Shown here piece by piece: positions 46,000 through 54,549 of a stretch of DNA of 63,314 nt; position 1 is the stretch's first letter, and every line of letters starts with the position of its first letter. The notes under the pieces are model-generated. The model saw only the letters and a list, made by a program, of their open reading frames with translations. It made no database searches and was not told the origin of the DNA. The stretch comes from an uncultured Litorivicinus sp. (GTDB lineage Bacteria > Pseudomonadota > Gammaproteobacteria > Pseudomonadales > Litorivicinaceae): assembly GCA_902594275.1 (NCBI GenBank), contig CACJLQ010000005.1:1-63314 (forward strand). The letters are read 5' to 3'. The translations under genes were made by a program, and so were the position numbers.

Positions 46000-46803
46000 T
46001 TAAGCTGAAGCAGGATTTAAGTTTTTGTTATCTGACGTTGCGGCGTACCAAACTAACAAGCAGAACGCCAACTTGTTGACAATGTCAGCGAGGTTATAAA
46101 CCACGTTCAACGTTTGACTTGCTGCTGCCGTAGTTGCACCAGACGCGTCAACCATCACGAAGTAACCAAGGACGTAACCGAGAGGATAGATAGCCCAGCC
46201 GATAGTGACCACTAAGCGCATATTTCCAAATGCACTCTGAACTGCCGCTGAGGCTTGTCCCGCCTGTTTTCCTGCATCGCCAGCAAAAATTTCATACAGA
46301 ATGTAGAACCATCCCAGCATCCCTATGACAAATCCGACGGTAGCATCGATATAACCAGCTTCGCCCATGAAACCCGCAACCAACATGATCATTGTGCCGA
46401 TCAATAGTCTCCAGAACATTCCAGCTGATGCCAAACCGATGGCAGCAAGTATCAGATAGAACTCAATCATCTGAAGTGGAACGGTCAACAACCAATCAAT
46501 ATAGCGGTAGACGGTTGGCGTTTCGCCCGTAGCGACCCACACATCGCGCATATAAAAATAGTGCACGGCTGCAATGAAGCAAACCAGTGCTCCAACAACC
46601 AGAGATGTTTTCCATTTCCCCTCTACGTTTTGAACTTCCCATAAAAAGAAGATCGTAGCGGAAAGCATAGCCATGGAAATTAACCAGAACGATATTCCTA
46701 CGAAATCGTCTGACGCGAGGTTGGCCGTGGCAAACGCTGATGATGGCAGCGCTGTCAGCAGACCTACAGGGACTAATCCCTTTAGAAGTTTTGTAAATGT
46801 CAT
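46000..46803 (-). CDS. Proteorhodopsin, predicted blue-absorbing proton pump
   Basis: ATG 46803 is chosen (GAGGAGG 6-12 nt upstream) and starts a signal sequence MTFTKLLKGLVPVGLLTALP. 267 residues with seven helices. Helix C reads RYIDWLLTVPLQMIEFYLIL: Asp (acceptor), Thr and Glu (donor) give the DTE motif of outward proton pumps, and Gln replaces Leu at the position that sets colour (105 in the reference), typical of blue-tuned forms. The retinal lysine is in ADIVNKLAFCLLVWY. It uses light to build proton-motive force. Confidence 0.97.
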   Translation of the reverse strand: MTFTKLLKGLVPVGLLTALPSSAFATANLASDDFVGISFWLISMAMLSATIFFLWEVQNVEGKWKTSLVVGALVCFIAAVHYFYMRDVWVATGETPTVYRYIDWLLTVPLQMIEFYLILAAIGLASAGMFWRLLIGTMIMLVAGFMGEAGYIDATVGFVIGMLGWFYILYEIFAGDAGKQAGQASAAVQSAFGNMRLVVTIGWAIYPLGYVLGYFVMVDASGATTAAASQTLNVVYNLADIVNKLAFCLLVWYAATSDNKNLNPASA

Positions 46804-46877
46804 GTCTTGCCTCCTCAGGCACTGGAACAAATGTTATATCTTTTGTTTATCCCCTCCTTGTGACAGGCCTAAACGCA

Positions 46878-46900
46878 AAAACGGAGCCAGCTCCGTCCTT
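46878..46900 (-). terminator. Terminator, minus strand
   Basis: On the minus strand ACGGAGC-TG-GCTCCGT then TTTTG forms a strong hairpin. It lies between the end of the AOR operon (47131) and the proteorhodopsin gene, so it should separate the two transcription units. Confidence 0.75.
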
Positions 46901-47130
46901 GTTATTCAGGCGAGCCGTACTCCGTAACGACATCGCAAAGTGAAGCATAAAATTGAATTAATGACAAATATTTGACAGAGAATAGATAAAAATTGGACGC
47001 GCTGATTGGTGACTGGATGCTACACCCTCTATTTATCACCAGTAACAAAACACCATACTGACGCAAGCTAAGGGTGATCGATTCTCGTAAATACCAAACA
47101 ATTCAATTATTTAAGGTATACTAACGCTTG
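46901..47130. other. Intergenic between AOR operon end and terminator
   Basis: About 230 nt, AT-rich, no gene or repeat. The proteorhodopsin promoter is more likely in 46804-46877, where a TATAAC-like -10 (minus strand) lies about 30 nt before the ribosome site. Confidence 0.4.
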
Positions 47131-47880
47131 TCAGATAGACCCACACACCGAGCATGTTCCCCGTTTTTTTACGGGAACCGCATTCCACTGCGACTCGCGC
47201 GCGTCGTAGAGGAGCATGCGTCCCGACAGTCGACTTTCTCCAAAAACGAGGAAGTTTATGATCTCTGTTGCTTGCATGCTTCCGATTGTTCCAGTTAACG
47301 GGGCCAAAACCCCGGAGGTACTACACTGGTCAACAGTACTAGGGGTGTCTTCAGGTACCAAACACGCATAGCAAGGCTCTGCATGATCACGTAAATCAAA
47401 AACAGCAAGCTGACCGATGTAGTTAATTGCAGTACCGCTCACCAGCGGTCTTCGAGATTGGAAACATGCGCGGTTGATTGCGTGCCTAGTTTCAAAGTTA
47501 TCCGATGCATCAACAACCGCATCGACGGATGTGACCAATTGATCGAGCGCCTCACGCTCCAACCGCTCCACCACCGGGTTAATTCGACAGCCTCCATTGA
47601 TTGCCTCAAGCTCAATTTTCGCCGACAACGCCTTGTTCATTCCGAGACGCGTATCACGATGTAAAATTTGCCGTTGCAAGTTCGATTCATCTACATCATC
47701 GAAATCGCAGACTGTTAGTTGTCCGATTCCGGCCGATGCGAGGTAGCTTGCGACCGGAGATCCGAGACCACCCATACCGATGATGAGTACGTGAGAATTC
47801 AGTAAACGCTCTTGGCCATCCGTATCAAACTCGTCCAGAACGATGTGTCGACTGTATCGCAGCAGTTGCTGATCATTCAT
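47131..47880 (-). CDS. MoeB/ThiF-like sulfur-carrier adenylyltransferase
   Basis: 249 residues of the E1-like superfamily. ATP fold at GMGGLGSPVASYLASAGIG (about residues 35-53), catalytic-Cys region DQCSTSGVLAP, and two CxxC pairs (CYAC and CSVC) for structural zinc as in MoeB. It adenylates the C-terminal Gly-Gly of a carrier such as the MoaD-like protein two genes upstream, for pterin cofactor making. Its ATG follows directly on the stop of the GGG-tailed gene. Placement in the AOR operon suggests a cofactor role dedicated to the tungsten enzyme. Confidence 0.9.
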   Translation of the reverse strand: MNDQQLLRYSRHIVLDEFDTDGQERLLNSHVLIIGMGGLGSPVASYLASAGIGQLTVCDFDDVDESNLQRQILHRDTRLGMNKALSAKIELEAINGGCRINPVVERLEREALDQLVTSVDAVVDASDNFETRHAINRACFQSRRPLVSGTAINYIGQLAVFDLRDHAEPCYACLVPEDTPSTVDQCSTSGVLAPLTGTIGSMQATEIINFLVFGESRLSGRMLLYDARESQWNAVPVKKRGTCSVCGSI

Positions 47881-48180
47881 CTAGCCGCCGCCACGTTTCA
47901 TCGACCAGTCGATACGCTTCAGGCATTTGGCCCGCTCATCATCACTACCAGACTGAAAAGCCCAAGTGACTCGCAAAGATGGAAGACGCATTAGTGCAAT
48001 CACATAATCTGGCAGTATTTCAATCTGAATATGGATGGAGACCGCCCCATCCCGCACGGTGATCTCATGACCATCAGCTACAATACCCCCGGGCACCGCC
48101 TGTTTAAGTCCGCTAATATACTCTTTAGGCGTCGCTGAGACCGTCCTCACAAGCACATCAAGATTGTCCGAGCCGTACAT
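47881..48180 (-). CDS. Unknown protein with C-terminal Gly-Gly-Gly, AOR operon
   Basis: 99 residues, no family recognised. It begins MYGSDNLDVLVRTVSATPKE and ends WSMKRGGG. The middle contains alternating strands (GAVSIHIQIEILPDYVIALM). The Gly-rich end invites comparison with sulfur-carrier proteins, which end in GG, but the fold is not evidently ubiquitin-like. It lies 2 nt after moaD and directly before the E1-like gene, so it is made with them. Possibly a small subunit or cofactor-insertion factor for the AOR. Confidence 0.65.
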   Translation of the reverse strand: MYGSDNLDVLVRTVSATPKEYISGLKQAVPGGIVADGHEITVRDGAVSIHIQIEILPDYVIALMRLPSLRVTWAFQSGSDDERAKCLKRIDWSMKRGGG

Positions 48181-48182
48181 GG

Positions 48183-48443
48183 TCAGCCTCCAGCAACAGG
48201 GGGCCAGATGGCTAAAACCTCACCTGGACTCAAAATTCGAAGCGACCGATCCTCCGGCTCAATGTACACTCCATCGATAACCACCAAATGAACCAGACGC
48301 TCAGGAAGCTCGTATCTCTCGATAATTCGAGCGATACTGTCGGCTTTTCCAACTTCGATCTCGGCTTCATTTTTTACTGCACCCGCAGGGAGAAATTCCG
48401 ACAGACTTGCATACAATTTTAATGTCGCAGTTGCGCTACCCAT
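48183..48443 (-). CDS. MoaD-like sulfur carrier
   Basis: 86 residues, ubiquitin-like, ending WPPVAGG with the Gly-Gly tail that becomes a thiocarboxylate. Such carriers provide the dithiolene sulfurs of molybdopterin or tungstopterin. The family feature LSPGEVLAIWPPVAGG is intact. Its start overlaps the FAD-oxidoreductase gene by 8 nt. The general cofactor genes (moaA, moaC, moaE) are not in the window, so this carrier is an extra copy tied to the AOR. Confidence 0.9.
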   Translation of the reverse strand: MGSATATLKLYASLSEFLPAGAVKNEAEIEVGKADSIARIIERYELPERLVHLVVIDGVYIEPEDRSLRILSPGEVLAIWPPVAGG

Positions 48444-49764
48444 TCAAAACCATAGGCTGCTGCGCGCATGCGAGATATGCATCCATAACCCGCAAAGGCT
48501 CTTCCATCAAAATGTCTTTCCATTCACCAAGATTGACCTCTCCCTGAATTAACCCACGCAAAACGCCGACGTGTTGAGTCAACCCAACCGAGGTTGCTCC
48601 GACCAATACATCATCTTTAAACTGGAGGCTAATATATCGACTAAGTTTCGGCTCAGACAATTCAACTCCCTCACCACCATCAACGCCCTCCCATTGCCCA
48701 AAGGAGCTTGAGATCAGTCCAAGTGTATCCAGCACGTTAATCGCAAGAACGCCCGCATGCTCCGCAGATTTACCGGCCATGTTCAATGCAGCAATTCGTG
48801 CTTGATCTGCCGCATTTGGCTGAATCGCAGAAACCATCGGTGAATTACTAAACAAATCCGGCGCTTCAGCGACATCGCCTGCCGCGTAAATATCAGCAAC
48901 CGATGAACGCATATTGCGGTCGGTCAAAATACCGTTTGCTACTTGCACACCAGAGCCAGTCAGAAAACCAATATTTGGCTTAACCCCGGCTGACATGACA
49001 ACGAGATCACAGCCAATTTTTTCACCGGTCGACAAAGTGACCGTCATCTGATCCTCCGCAACCGAGTCAGATGATGTCCCGCCAAACAAATTCTTAAGTG
49101 AATCCAGCAATGATGCGCTGGTTTGCCCGGGAGCAGCAATCGTTTCGACCTTAGCCGATGTCACGACTCGAACACCCTTATCCTCAACCCAGTCTTTGAT
49201 GATGCCACCGGCTTTGTGCGTCATCATCCGGGGAACCATTCGGTCACCTAGCTCAACCACGGTCAAATCAACACCGTTCTTTGCGAATGCCTCTAAAATA
49301 ATACAGCCAATGAAACCAGCTCCAACTTGCACGACCTTCTTACCCTGTTTCGCCAGATCAGCAATTGCTCGCGCATCTTCCAACGTCCAGCACGTGTGCA
49401 CGTGCGGGAGATCAATACCCGGAATCGGTGGACGAATCGGATACGAGCCGGTAGCGATTAATAACTTATCATATTTCTCAGATGAACCATCGTCTAAAGC
49501 CACCGTCTTCGCATCCGAATCGATCCCTGTTGCCTTGGCAATTTTGTTTGTGATTTTTAATTTCTTAAAATGTGTTTTTGCTTTACGAAGGTAGGTTCCC
49601 GCCTCATCGATATTTCCCTCTAACAAGTAAGGAATTGCCATACGTGAGTAAGGCGGCTCATCTTCCGAACCAACCATCGTGATCTTACCTTTAGGGTCCG
49701 CTTTACGGAGCGTTTCCGCGGCAATGACTCCCGCTGGTCCATTACCCAGAATTAGATACTTCAT
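48436..49764 (-). CDS. FAD-dependent NAD(P)H oxidoreductase (AOR partner subunit)
   Basis: ATG 49764 has GAGG 7 nt upstream and starts the FAD motif MKYLILGNGPAGVIAAETLR; the protein has 442 residues. A second dinucleotide site (VVQVGAGFIGCIILEAFAKN, about residues 145-165) and the C-terminal AAGDVAEA make it a class I pyridine nucleotide-disulfide type oxidoreductase. In three-part bacterial AORs such a subunit passes electrons from the ferredoxin to NAD+. It lies between the AOR and MoaD genes. An active-site CxxC disulfide is not evident. Confidence 0.87.
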   Translation of the reverse strand: MKYLILGNGPAGVIAAETLRKADPKGKITMVGSEDEPPYSRMAIPYLLEGNIDEAGTYLRKAKTHFKKLKITNKIAKATGIDSDAKTVALDDGSSEKYDKLLIATGSYPIRPPIPGIDLPHVHTCWTLEDARAIADLAKQGKKVVQVGAGFIGCIILEAFAKNGVDLTVVELGDRMVPRMMTHKAGGIIKDWVEDKGVRVVTSAKVETIAAPGQTSASLLDSLKNLFGGTSSDSVAEDQMTVTLSTGEKIGCDLVVMSAGVKPNIGFLTGSGVQVANGILTDRNMRSSVADIYAAGDVAEAPDLFSNSPMVSAIQPNAADQARIAALNMAGKSAEHAGVLAINVLDTLGLISSSFGQWEGVDGGEGVELSEPKLSRYISLQFKDDVLVGATSVGLTQHVGVLRGLIQGEVNLGEWKDILMEEPLRVMDAYLACAQQPMVLNG

Positions 49765-49887
49765 TGTTTGCCTCAAATTGATGCTTTTTATCTAAGGTAA
49801 AAAGCCCTCCAACCAAACGGTCTGGAGGGCTTTCGATTGCTCAACTTACATGGACGATAATCCCATCAAATCCATGAAGCTGTCGGT

Positions 49888-51735
49888 TTACAGCCCGAGG
49901 CTCTTAAGCTTCTCAGCGGATGGCACACCATCTTTATCCCAACCACGGAGTTCGTAGTACTCGGGAAGCATTTCAGGAACCCCTGCAACCAAGCCTTTCG
50001 CAGGACCTTCGGTCGCTGCCTCAGTGGTCAACCGTGTCGGTAACTGGTCATCTTCCTTGGTCAATCCGGCTTCAAGGTTGAAGAGCTTCTCCATATTCCA
50101 GATCCGCTCTCCAACTTCTTGAAGTTTTTCCTCAGACCAGTCGCCTTCACAGGCAGCGTCAATCTGCGCCTGAATATCCCCAAGACCCCAGGCGAAGCTG
50201 GTAAAAACGCAAAGACCAGACGAATCGAATGCCGCCGTCGCGTCCTGGAACGCCATCACAAGACCTGGTTTCCCTTCAGTCGCAAGCGGATCGGTTTTCA
50301 CTGGAATACCCAGCGTTTCTGATGCGACAGTATAAGACCGTAAATGACAAGCGCCACGGTTTGATGTTGCGTAGGTCAAACCCATCCCCTGGATGCCACG
50401 AGGGTCGTACGCTGGGAACTCTTGCCCTTTCACGCTCATTGAGAGCTCAGGCTGACCATACTTTTCACAGAGGCGCTTTGAGCCAAGCCCTATCTCGACG
50501 CCGAAGCCCTCACCGTTGGCTGTCATATCGACTAACTCACAAAGAGCTTCCGCCGAACCGAATGGCGCTTTCAGACCGATCGTCTCCTCGTCTATGGTTC
50601 CGTTTTCGTACATCTCCATCACGGCGCCGACTGTGGCTCCGAACGAAATTGGATCAAAGCCTTGCTCGTTGCATACCATTTGCGCATATTGCAGCGCTTC
50701 AAGATCCTTTACGCCGTTCGCAGCGCCGAGTGCCCAAGCCGCTTCATACTCGAGACCTCCAGAGGCACCATGGTACTGCGGCTTCTGCTGAACGGAAAAA
50801 TGATCTTTGTCGATCTTAGAAACACGCCCACATGCAATGGTACATCCGAAGCATGCCTGGTTCGCTATCAATTGTGCTTTACCGTCACTCTCGCGAGGAG
50901 TCGCCATGGCCTCCGCAGATATATCATTGGCACTCTCGAACTTGACATCTTTGAAATTCCGCGTCGGAAGAGCACCCATCTCGTTGATCACGTTCATCAG
51001 AACTTGGGTACCGTAGGTCGGAAGACCTTCGCCTGTCACGGCATTCTCAGCAAGGATTTGCTTTTTCTCAGCGGTCACTTTCTGGAACTCCGCTGGATTG
51101 ACAACATTACTAATCCCCTTAGTTCCACGAATCGCAACTGCCTTGAGGTTCTTTGATCCCATGACTGCGCCAACACCAGAACGACCAGCAGCACGATGTA
51201 AGTCGTTTACGACGCAAGAAAATAAAACCTGATTTTCACCAGCCTTACCAATTGAAGAAATGCGGATTTGTGGGTCCTGATTTTCCTTTTTGATTTGCTC
51301 TTCAGTATGCCATGTCGAGGTACCCCAAAGGTGGGATGCATCACGTAGCTCGGCCTTATCATTTTCAATCATCAGATAAACAGGCTTCGGTGATTTCCCT
51401 TCAAAGATCACCATGTCCCAACCAGCAAACTTCATCTCAGCACCGACGTAGCCACCCGAATTCGAGCATGCAATTGCTCCGGTCAGGGGGCCTTTGGTCA
51501 CAACGGTGTAACGACCGCCCGTTGAAGCGATTGTACCGGTCATCGGACCTGTCGCCATAATGAGTTTGTTATCAGCTGATAACGGATCGACTTTTGGATC
51601 AATTTCTTCTACCAAATACTTTGTAGCCAGGCCTCGTGATCCGAGGTAATCCATGGCCCACTCCATATTCAAATCTTCAGCGGTGCAGGTCCCTTTCGTA
51701 AGGTTTACCCGCAGGATTTTTCGCGTCCACGCCAT
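49888..51735 (-). CDS. Tungsten-type aldehyde:ferredoxin oxidoreductase, catalytic subunit
   Basis: 615 residues of the AOR family, which oxidise aldehydes to carboxylic acids with a tungsto-bispterin and one [4Fe-4S] cluster. Seen: N-terminal MAWTRKILRVNLTKGTCTAE, the ATGPMTGTIASTGGRYTVVT pterin region (about 60-80), RAAGRSGVGAVMGSKNLKA (about 179-197), and ACFGCTIACGR with three cluster cysteines (about 294-302); a fourth is probably in LCVF near residue 507. The family occurs mostly in anaerobes, with some facultative aromatic degraders. A dedicated ferredoxin precedes it. Confidence 0.93.
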   Translation of the reverse strand: MAWTRKILRVNLTKGTCTAEDLNMEWAMDYLGSRGLATKYLVEEIDPKVDPLSADNKLIMATGPMTGTIASTGGRYTVVTKGPLTGAIACSNSGGYVGAEMKFAGWDMVIFEGKSPKPVYLMIENDKAELRDASHLWGTSTWHTEEQIKKENQDPQIRISSIGKAGENQVLFSCVVNDLHRAAGRSGVGAVMGSKNLKAVAIRGTKGISNVVNPAEFQKVTAEKKQILAENAVTGEGLPTYGTQVLMNVINEMGALPTRNFKDVKFESANDISAEAMATPRESDGKAQLIANQACFGCTIACGRVSKIDKDHFSVQQKPQYHGASGGLEYEAAWALGAANGVKDLEALQYAQMVCNEQGFDPISFGATVGAVMEMYENGTIDEETIGLKAPFGSAEALCELVDMTANGEGFGVEIGLGSKRLCEKYGQPELSMSVKGQEFPAYDPRGIQGMGLTYATSNRGACHLRSYTVASETLGIPVKTDPLATEGKPGLVMAFQDATAAFDSSGLCVFTSFAWGLGDIQAQIDAACEGDWSEEKLQEVGERIWNMEKLFNLEAGLTKEDDQLPTRLTTEAATEGPAKGLVAGVPEMLPEYYELRGWDKDGVPSAEKLKSLGL

Positions 51736-51748
51736 TATTTATTTCTCC

Positions 51749-52219
51749 TTACAAACTTGCGTCATTGGCTTTTGCAGCCCACTTACGCATCTTATCTAAA
51801 CCAGTCCAGCTTGCGTCCACGTAAGTGATCGCGTCGGTTGGACACGCCTTTACACACGCTGGATCCCCACCGCACAAATCGCATTTCGCGACCTTGCCGG
51901 TGTCGACAACATAGTTGATCGTGCCAAACGGACAAGAGATCGTACACACTTTACAACCTACACATGTCTCATCTTGCACTACCTTTGCCCCAGTGGTCGC
52001 GTCGAGTTTGATTGAGTCAACCGGGCAGGCCTGCATGCACCAAGCCTCGTCGCACTGCGTGCAGGTATAAGGTACCTTGCGGCCCTCTTCCTCAAAACTG
52101 AAGACTTTTATACGCGATTGCGATGGGTTAAACACCCCCGTCTGCTCAAACGAACAAGCCATTTCACATTGAAGACACCCGGTACACTTTTCCGGATCAA
52201 TGTACAGAGACTTCTGCAT
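51749..52219 (-). CDS. Four-cluster ferredoxin subunit of the AOR
   Basis: ATG 52219 is used (AGAGGT upstream and the family start MQKSLYIDPEKCTGCLQCEM); 156 residues. HycB/DmsB-like polyferredoxin with four cysteine groups: CTGCLQCEMAC, CTQCDEAWCMQAC, CVGCKVCTISC, and CDLCGGDPACVKAC. It would shuttle electrons from the tungsten subunit to the FAD/NAD subunit. First gene of the AOR operon, 13 nt before the catalytic gene. Resembles AorA of Aromatoleum-type AOR complexes by organisation. Confidence 0.92.
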   Translation of the reverse strand: MQKSLYIDPEKCTGCLQCEMACSFEQTGVFNPSQSRIKVFSFEEEGRKVPYTCTQCDEAWCMQACPVDSIKLDATTGAKVVQDETCVGCKVCTISCPFGTINYVVDTGKVAKCDLCGGDPACVKACPTDAITYVDASWTGLDKMRKWAAKANDASL

Positions 52220-52353
52220 AACGTACCTCTTTATTCTAATAATTAAATGTTTCGTGATTCCTAGATCTGTGGCTATGAATTTCTCTTCACAAGCCACGAG
52301 TAAATTCCCTCAGGTCCCACACTACCCTTTCAAAATAACAGTGTCCAATCATC

Positions 52354-52395
52354 TTTAAAGATATCGGGTATCACGTTTAAAGATCTTCGGTATAA
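52354..52395. promoter_or_regulatory. Tandem direct repeat, possible operator
   Basis: TTTAAAGATATCGGGTATCA (52354-52373) and TTTAAAGATCTTCGGTATAA (52376-52395) agree at 16 of 20 bases and are 22 nt apart, two helix turns. They lie in the divergent region between the AOR operon and the ABC transporter genes, so one regulator could set both. Confidence 0.5.
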
Positions 52396-52498
52396 CAGCC
52401 ATTTCGAACAAATCTAAAATCTGAGCGGTCAATTCAGAGATTATCCTCAACTCACCGAATCTCAGTTTTGAATCCATTCGATATTGGCTTACCTTGGC

Positions 52499-52517
52499 GA
52501 GAATAATTATCATTGAT
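52499..52517. promoter_or_regulatory. Possible Fur box
   Basis: GAGAATAATTATCATTGAT agrees at 13 of 19 positions with the classic Fur consensus. It is about 50 nt before the ABC ATPase ATG. Iron control of this transporter or of the iron-rich AOR operon is possible but not shown. Confidence 0.35.
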
Positions 52518-52567
52518 GAATTACTAATTTGCTTGGCTCAATCGAACAGGATCATCCAACAAGAAAA

Positions 52568-53275
52568 ATGAGATTTTCAATCAAAAAGCTGAGCCATACG
52601 TATGCAGGCAAAGTTCAAGCTCTGAGTGACCTCTCACTTGACTTACAGTCTAATTCAGTGACGGCATTACTTGGCCCAAACGGCGCTGGAAAAAGTACAC
52701 TGTTCAAAATCCTCGCAGGACTGATTCATCCAACCTCAGGTCAAATTGAAATCAACGGCAAACTTTGGGATCGCCAAGATTCGAATCCCCTTGCTCATAT
52801 TGGGTTTGTCTTCCAAGATCCTACTGTTGATCCAATGCGGAGCGGGCAAGCGAATCTCGTCTATGCAGCGCGGCTTCAGGGATTAACTACACATCAGTTT
52901 GCCCCACGGATTGATGAGTTAGTTGACGCGTTTCAGATGAGTGAATTTATCAAACGACCCGTCGGGTCTCTGAGCGGGGGACAGCGACGACGCTTGGAAA
53001 TCGCGAGAGCCCTGATCCACCGACCCGGCTGGTTGTTTCTGGATGAACCGTCCACAGGTCTTGATATAGATAATCGCCTCCGACTCTCTGAACACCTCCA
53101 TCGATTGGCAAAATCAGAAAAATGCGGGGTGTTCTGGTGTACACACATACCCGACGAACTTTGGCCCGAAGATAATGTTGTCATCATGAAGAAGGGACAA
53201 AAAGTATTCGCAGGTTCATTCGGCTCGATCGATGAGTTGATGGGGCGCTACAACGAGCTGGTGAGCACGCCATGA
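52568..53275 (+). CDS. ABC transporter ATPase, PQQ-associated type
   Basis: ATG 52568 (MRFSIKKLSHTYAGKVQALS) is the likely start; TTG 52529 is a longer option, and neither has a good ribosome site. Walker A GPNGAGKST, signature GSLSGGQRRRLEIARAL and Walker B WLFLDEPSTGLD are complete. It pairs with the permease that overlaps it. Such ATPase-permease pairs are found beside PQQ-dependent alcohol dehydrogenases (as in the Pseudomonas ped region) together with a special binding protein and a beta-propeller, both present 3-5 kb on. Confidence 0.88.
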   Translation: MRFSIKKLSHTYAGKVQALSDLSLDLQSNSVTALLGPNGAGKSTLFKILAGLIHPTSGQIEINGKLWDRQDSNPLAHIGFVFQDPTVDPMRSGQANLVYAARLQGLTTHQFAPRIDELVDAFQMSEFIKRPVGSLSGGQRRRLEIARALIHRPGWLFLDEPSTGLDIDNRLRLSEHLHRLAKSEKCGVFWCTHIPDELWPEDNVVIMKKGQKVFAGSFGSIDELMGRYNELVSTP

Positions 53276-54051
53276 AACGCAGTATCGCCTCTCCAGTGAT
53301 AGCAATTTTTCATCGAGAATTCGATCGTTTCGTTAAGCAAAAAGCACGATGTGTCTCAGCAATCGTGCGCCCGCTTCTATGGCTTGTCGTTTTCGCGGCC
53401 GGCTTCCGAAGCGTGTTAGGGATCGCGATCCAGCCGCCTTATGAGACTTACATCACCTACGATCTTTACGTTACACCGGGCCTGATAGGTATGATTGCGC
53501 TGTTTAACGGTATGCAATCCTCGCTAAGCATGGTCTACGACCGCGAGACCGGCAGCATGAAGCTCTTGATGACTGCGCCAGTCAGTCGACGATTGCTTCT
53601 GGTCTACAAACTGCTCGCGACAGCGACGATCTCTTCACTCCAAGCTTATATCTTTATCGGAATCACCATATTGTACGGGGTTGAACTTCCATGGATTGGG
53701 CTGCTCAGCTGTCTTCCGACAATCTTTATCGCCTCCTACTTCATTGCTTTGGTCGGGCTGATCTTGGCCAGCCAAGTTAAGGAGCTTGAGAACTTCGCCG
53801 GGGTTATGAATTTCGTTATTTTCCCCGCATTCTTTCTCTCCAGCGCACTTTACCCGTTGTGGCAAATTCAAGAAACGAGCGAGATTGTTTATCAATTGGC
53901 CGTTCTAAATCCATTTACCTATATTGTGGAGTCGATCCGCTTCGGAATGCACGACACACCATTGACCGCAGCCACAGCCGGCTTAGTTGTCGCAAGCGTT
54001 AGTTTGTCGATCGTAGTCCACAAATTATTTACGTTCGGACAGACACGTTAA
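53272..54051 (+). CDS. ABC-2 type permease, PQQ-associated
   Basis: 259 residues with six membrane helices and the ABC-2 layout (VSAIVRPLLWLVVFAAGF near the start, MMYDRE-like SMVYDRETGSMKLLMTAP, then LNPFTYIVESIRFGM near the end). It starts in the stop of the ATPase gene (ATGA). ABC-2 permeases are mostly exporters. In PQQ-alcohol systems its cargo is unknown; export of a cofactor-associated or protective compound is a guess. Confidence 0.85.
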   Translation: MKRSIASPVIAIFHREFDRFVKQKARCVSAIVRPLLWLVVFAAGFRSVLGIAIQPPYETYITYDLYVTPGLIGMIALFNGMQSSLSMVYDRETGSMKLLMTAPVSRRLLLVYKLLATATISSLQAYIFIGITILYGVELPWIGLLSCLPTIFIASYFIALVGLILASQVKELENFAGVMNFVIFPAFFLSSALYPLWQIQETSEIVYQLAVLNPFTYIVESIRFGMHDTPLTAATAGLVVASVSLSIVVHKLFTFGQTR

Positions 54052-54189
54052 ACGGACTATTATCAATAGCCGAAGATGAGTCACTGTTATCAACACCGAG
54101 ATTGACCAAGTCGTAGAGTGCTAAATACGTACAAGAACGATGTAAGGAACGTAGTCGAACGAACCGACGAGCGACTTGAGAATTATTTC

Positions 54190-54549
54190 TCAGCTTGTTT
54201 GGCAATTCGACTCTGTTGCCAAGGCGTAGACCACACCTGACACGGCCGAGTATTGGTGCACATCCGGCTGGCTTTCAAGGATGTTTAAAACCACGCTGGT
54301 CAAATTCTGACTGTTCCATTCCGATGGCAGACAGACCGGCTCACCGTGGACGAGAAAAGCGAACGGCTGAGCATTGAGTCGCTCACGTGTTTGGTGTCGA
54401 GCACCCTCGACAACACCCATCACAAAAGCAATACACGGATCCATGTCTTGACGACACTCACTAAGAAACTGGCCAACTGTGATAAATCCCTGTGCGAAAC
54501 CAACAGCAGAAAAACCACTCAGTAAGAGGCATACGAATAGGCTTCTCAT
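54190..54549 (-). CDS. Rap1a/Tai-like small exported protein
   Basis: ATG 54549 follows one base after the cytochrome stop, so it is coupled to it; 119 residues with a signal peptide (MRSLFVCLLLSGFSAVGFAQ). The body, with C-RQ-C, FVMGVVEGA, CLPSEWNSQNLTSVVLNIL and a final Cys, resembles the Rap1a/Tai immunity-like fold, which in many proteobacteria appears outside toxin loci. Here it accompanies a cytochrome c and a quinoprotein, so a role in that periplasmic enzyme set is more likely than immunity. Confidence 0.65.
   Translation of the reverse strand: MRSLFVCLLLSGFSAVGFAQGFITVGQFLSECRQDMDPCIAFVMGVVEGARHQTRERLNAQPFAFLVHGEPVCLPSEWNSQNLTSVVLNILESQPDVHQYSAVSGVVYALATESNCQTS

Noticed and set aside
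54190..54549. Type VI secretion immunity protein (Rap1a/Tai)
   Set aside because: No effector or type VI genes nearby; co-translation with a cytochrome c suggests another role.
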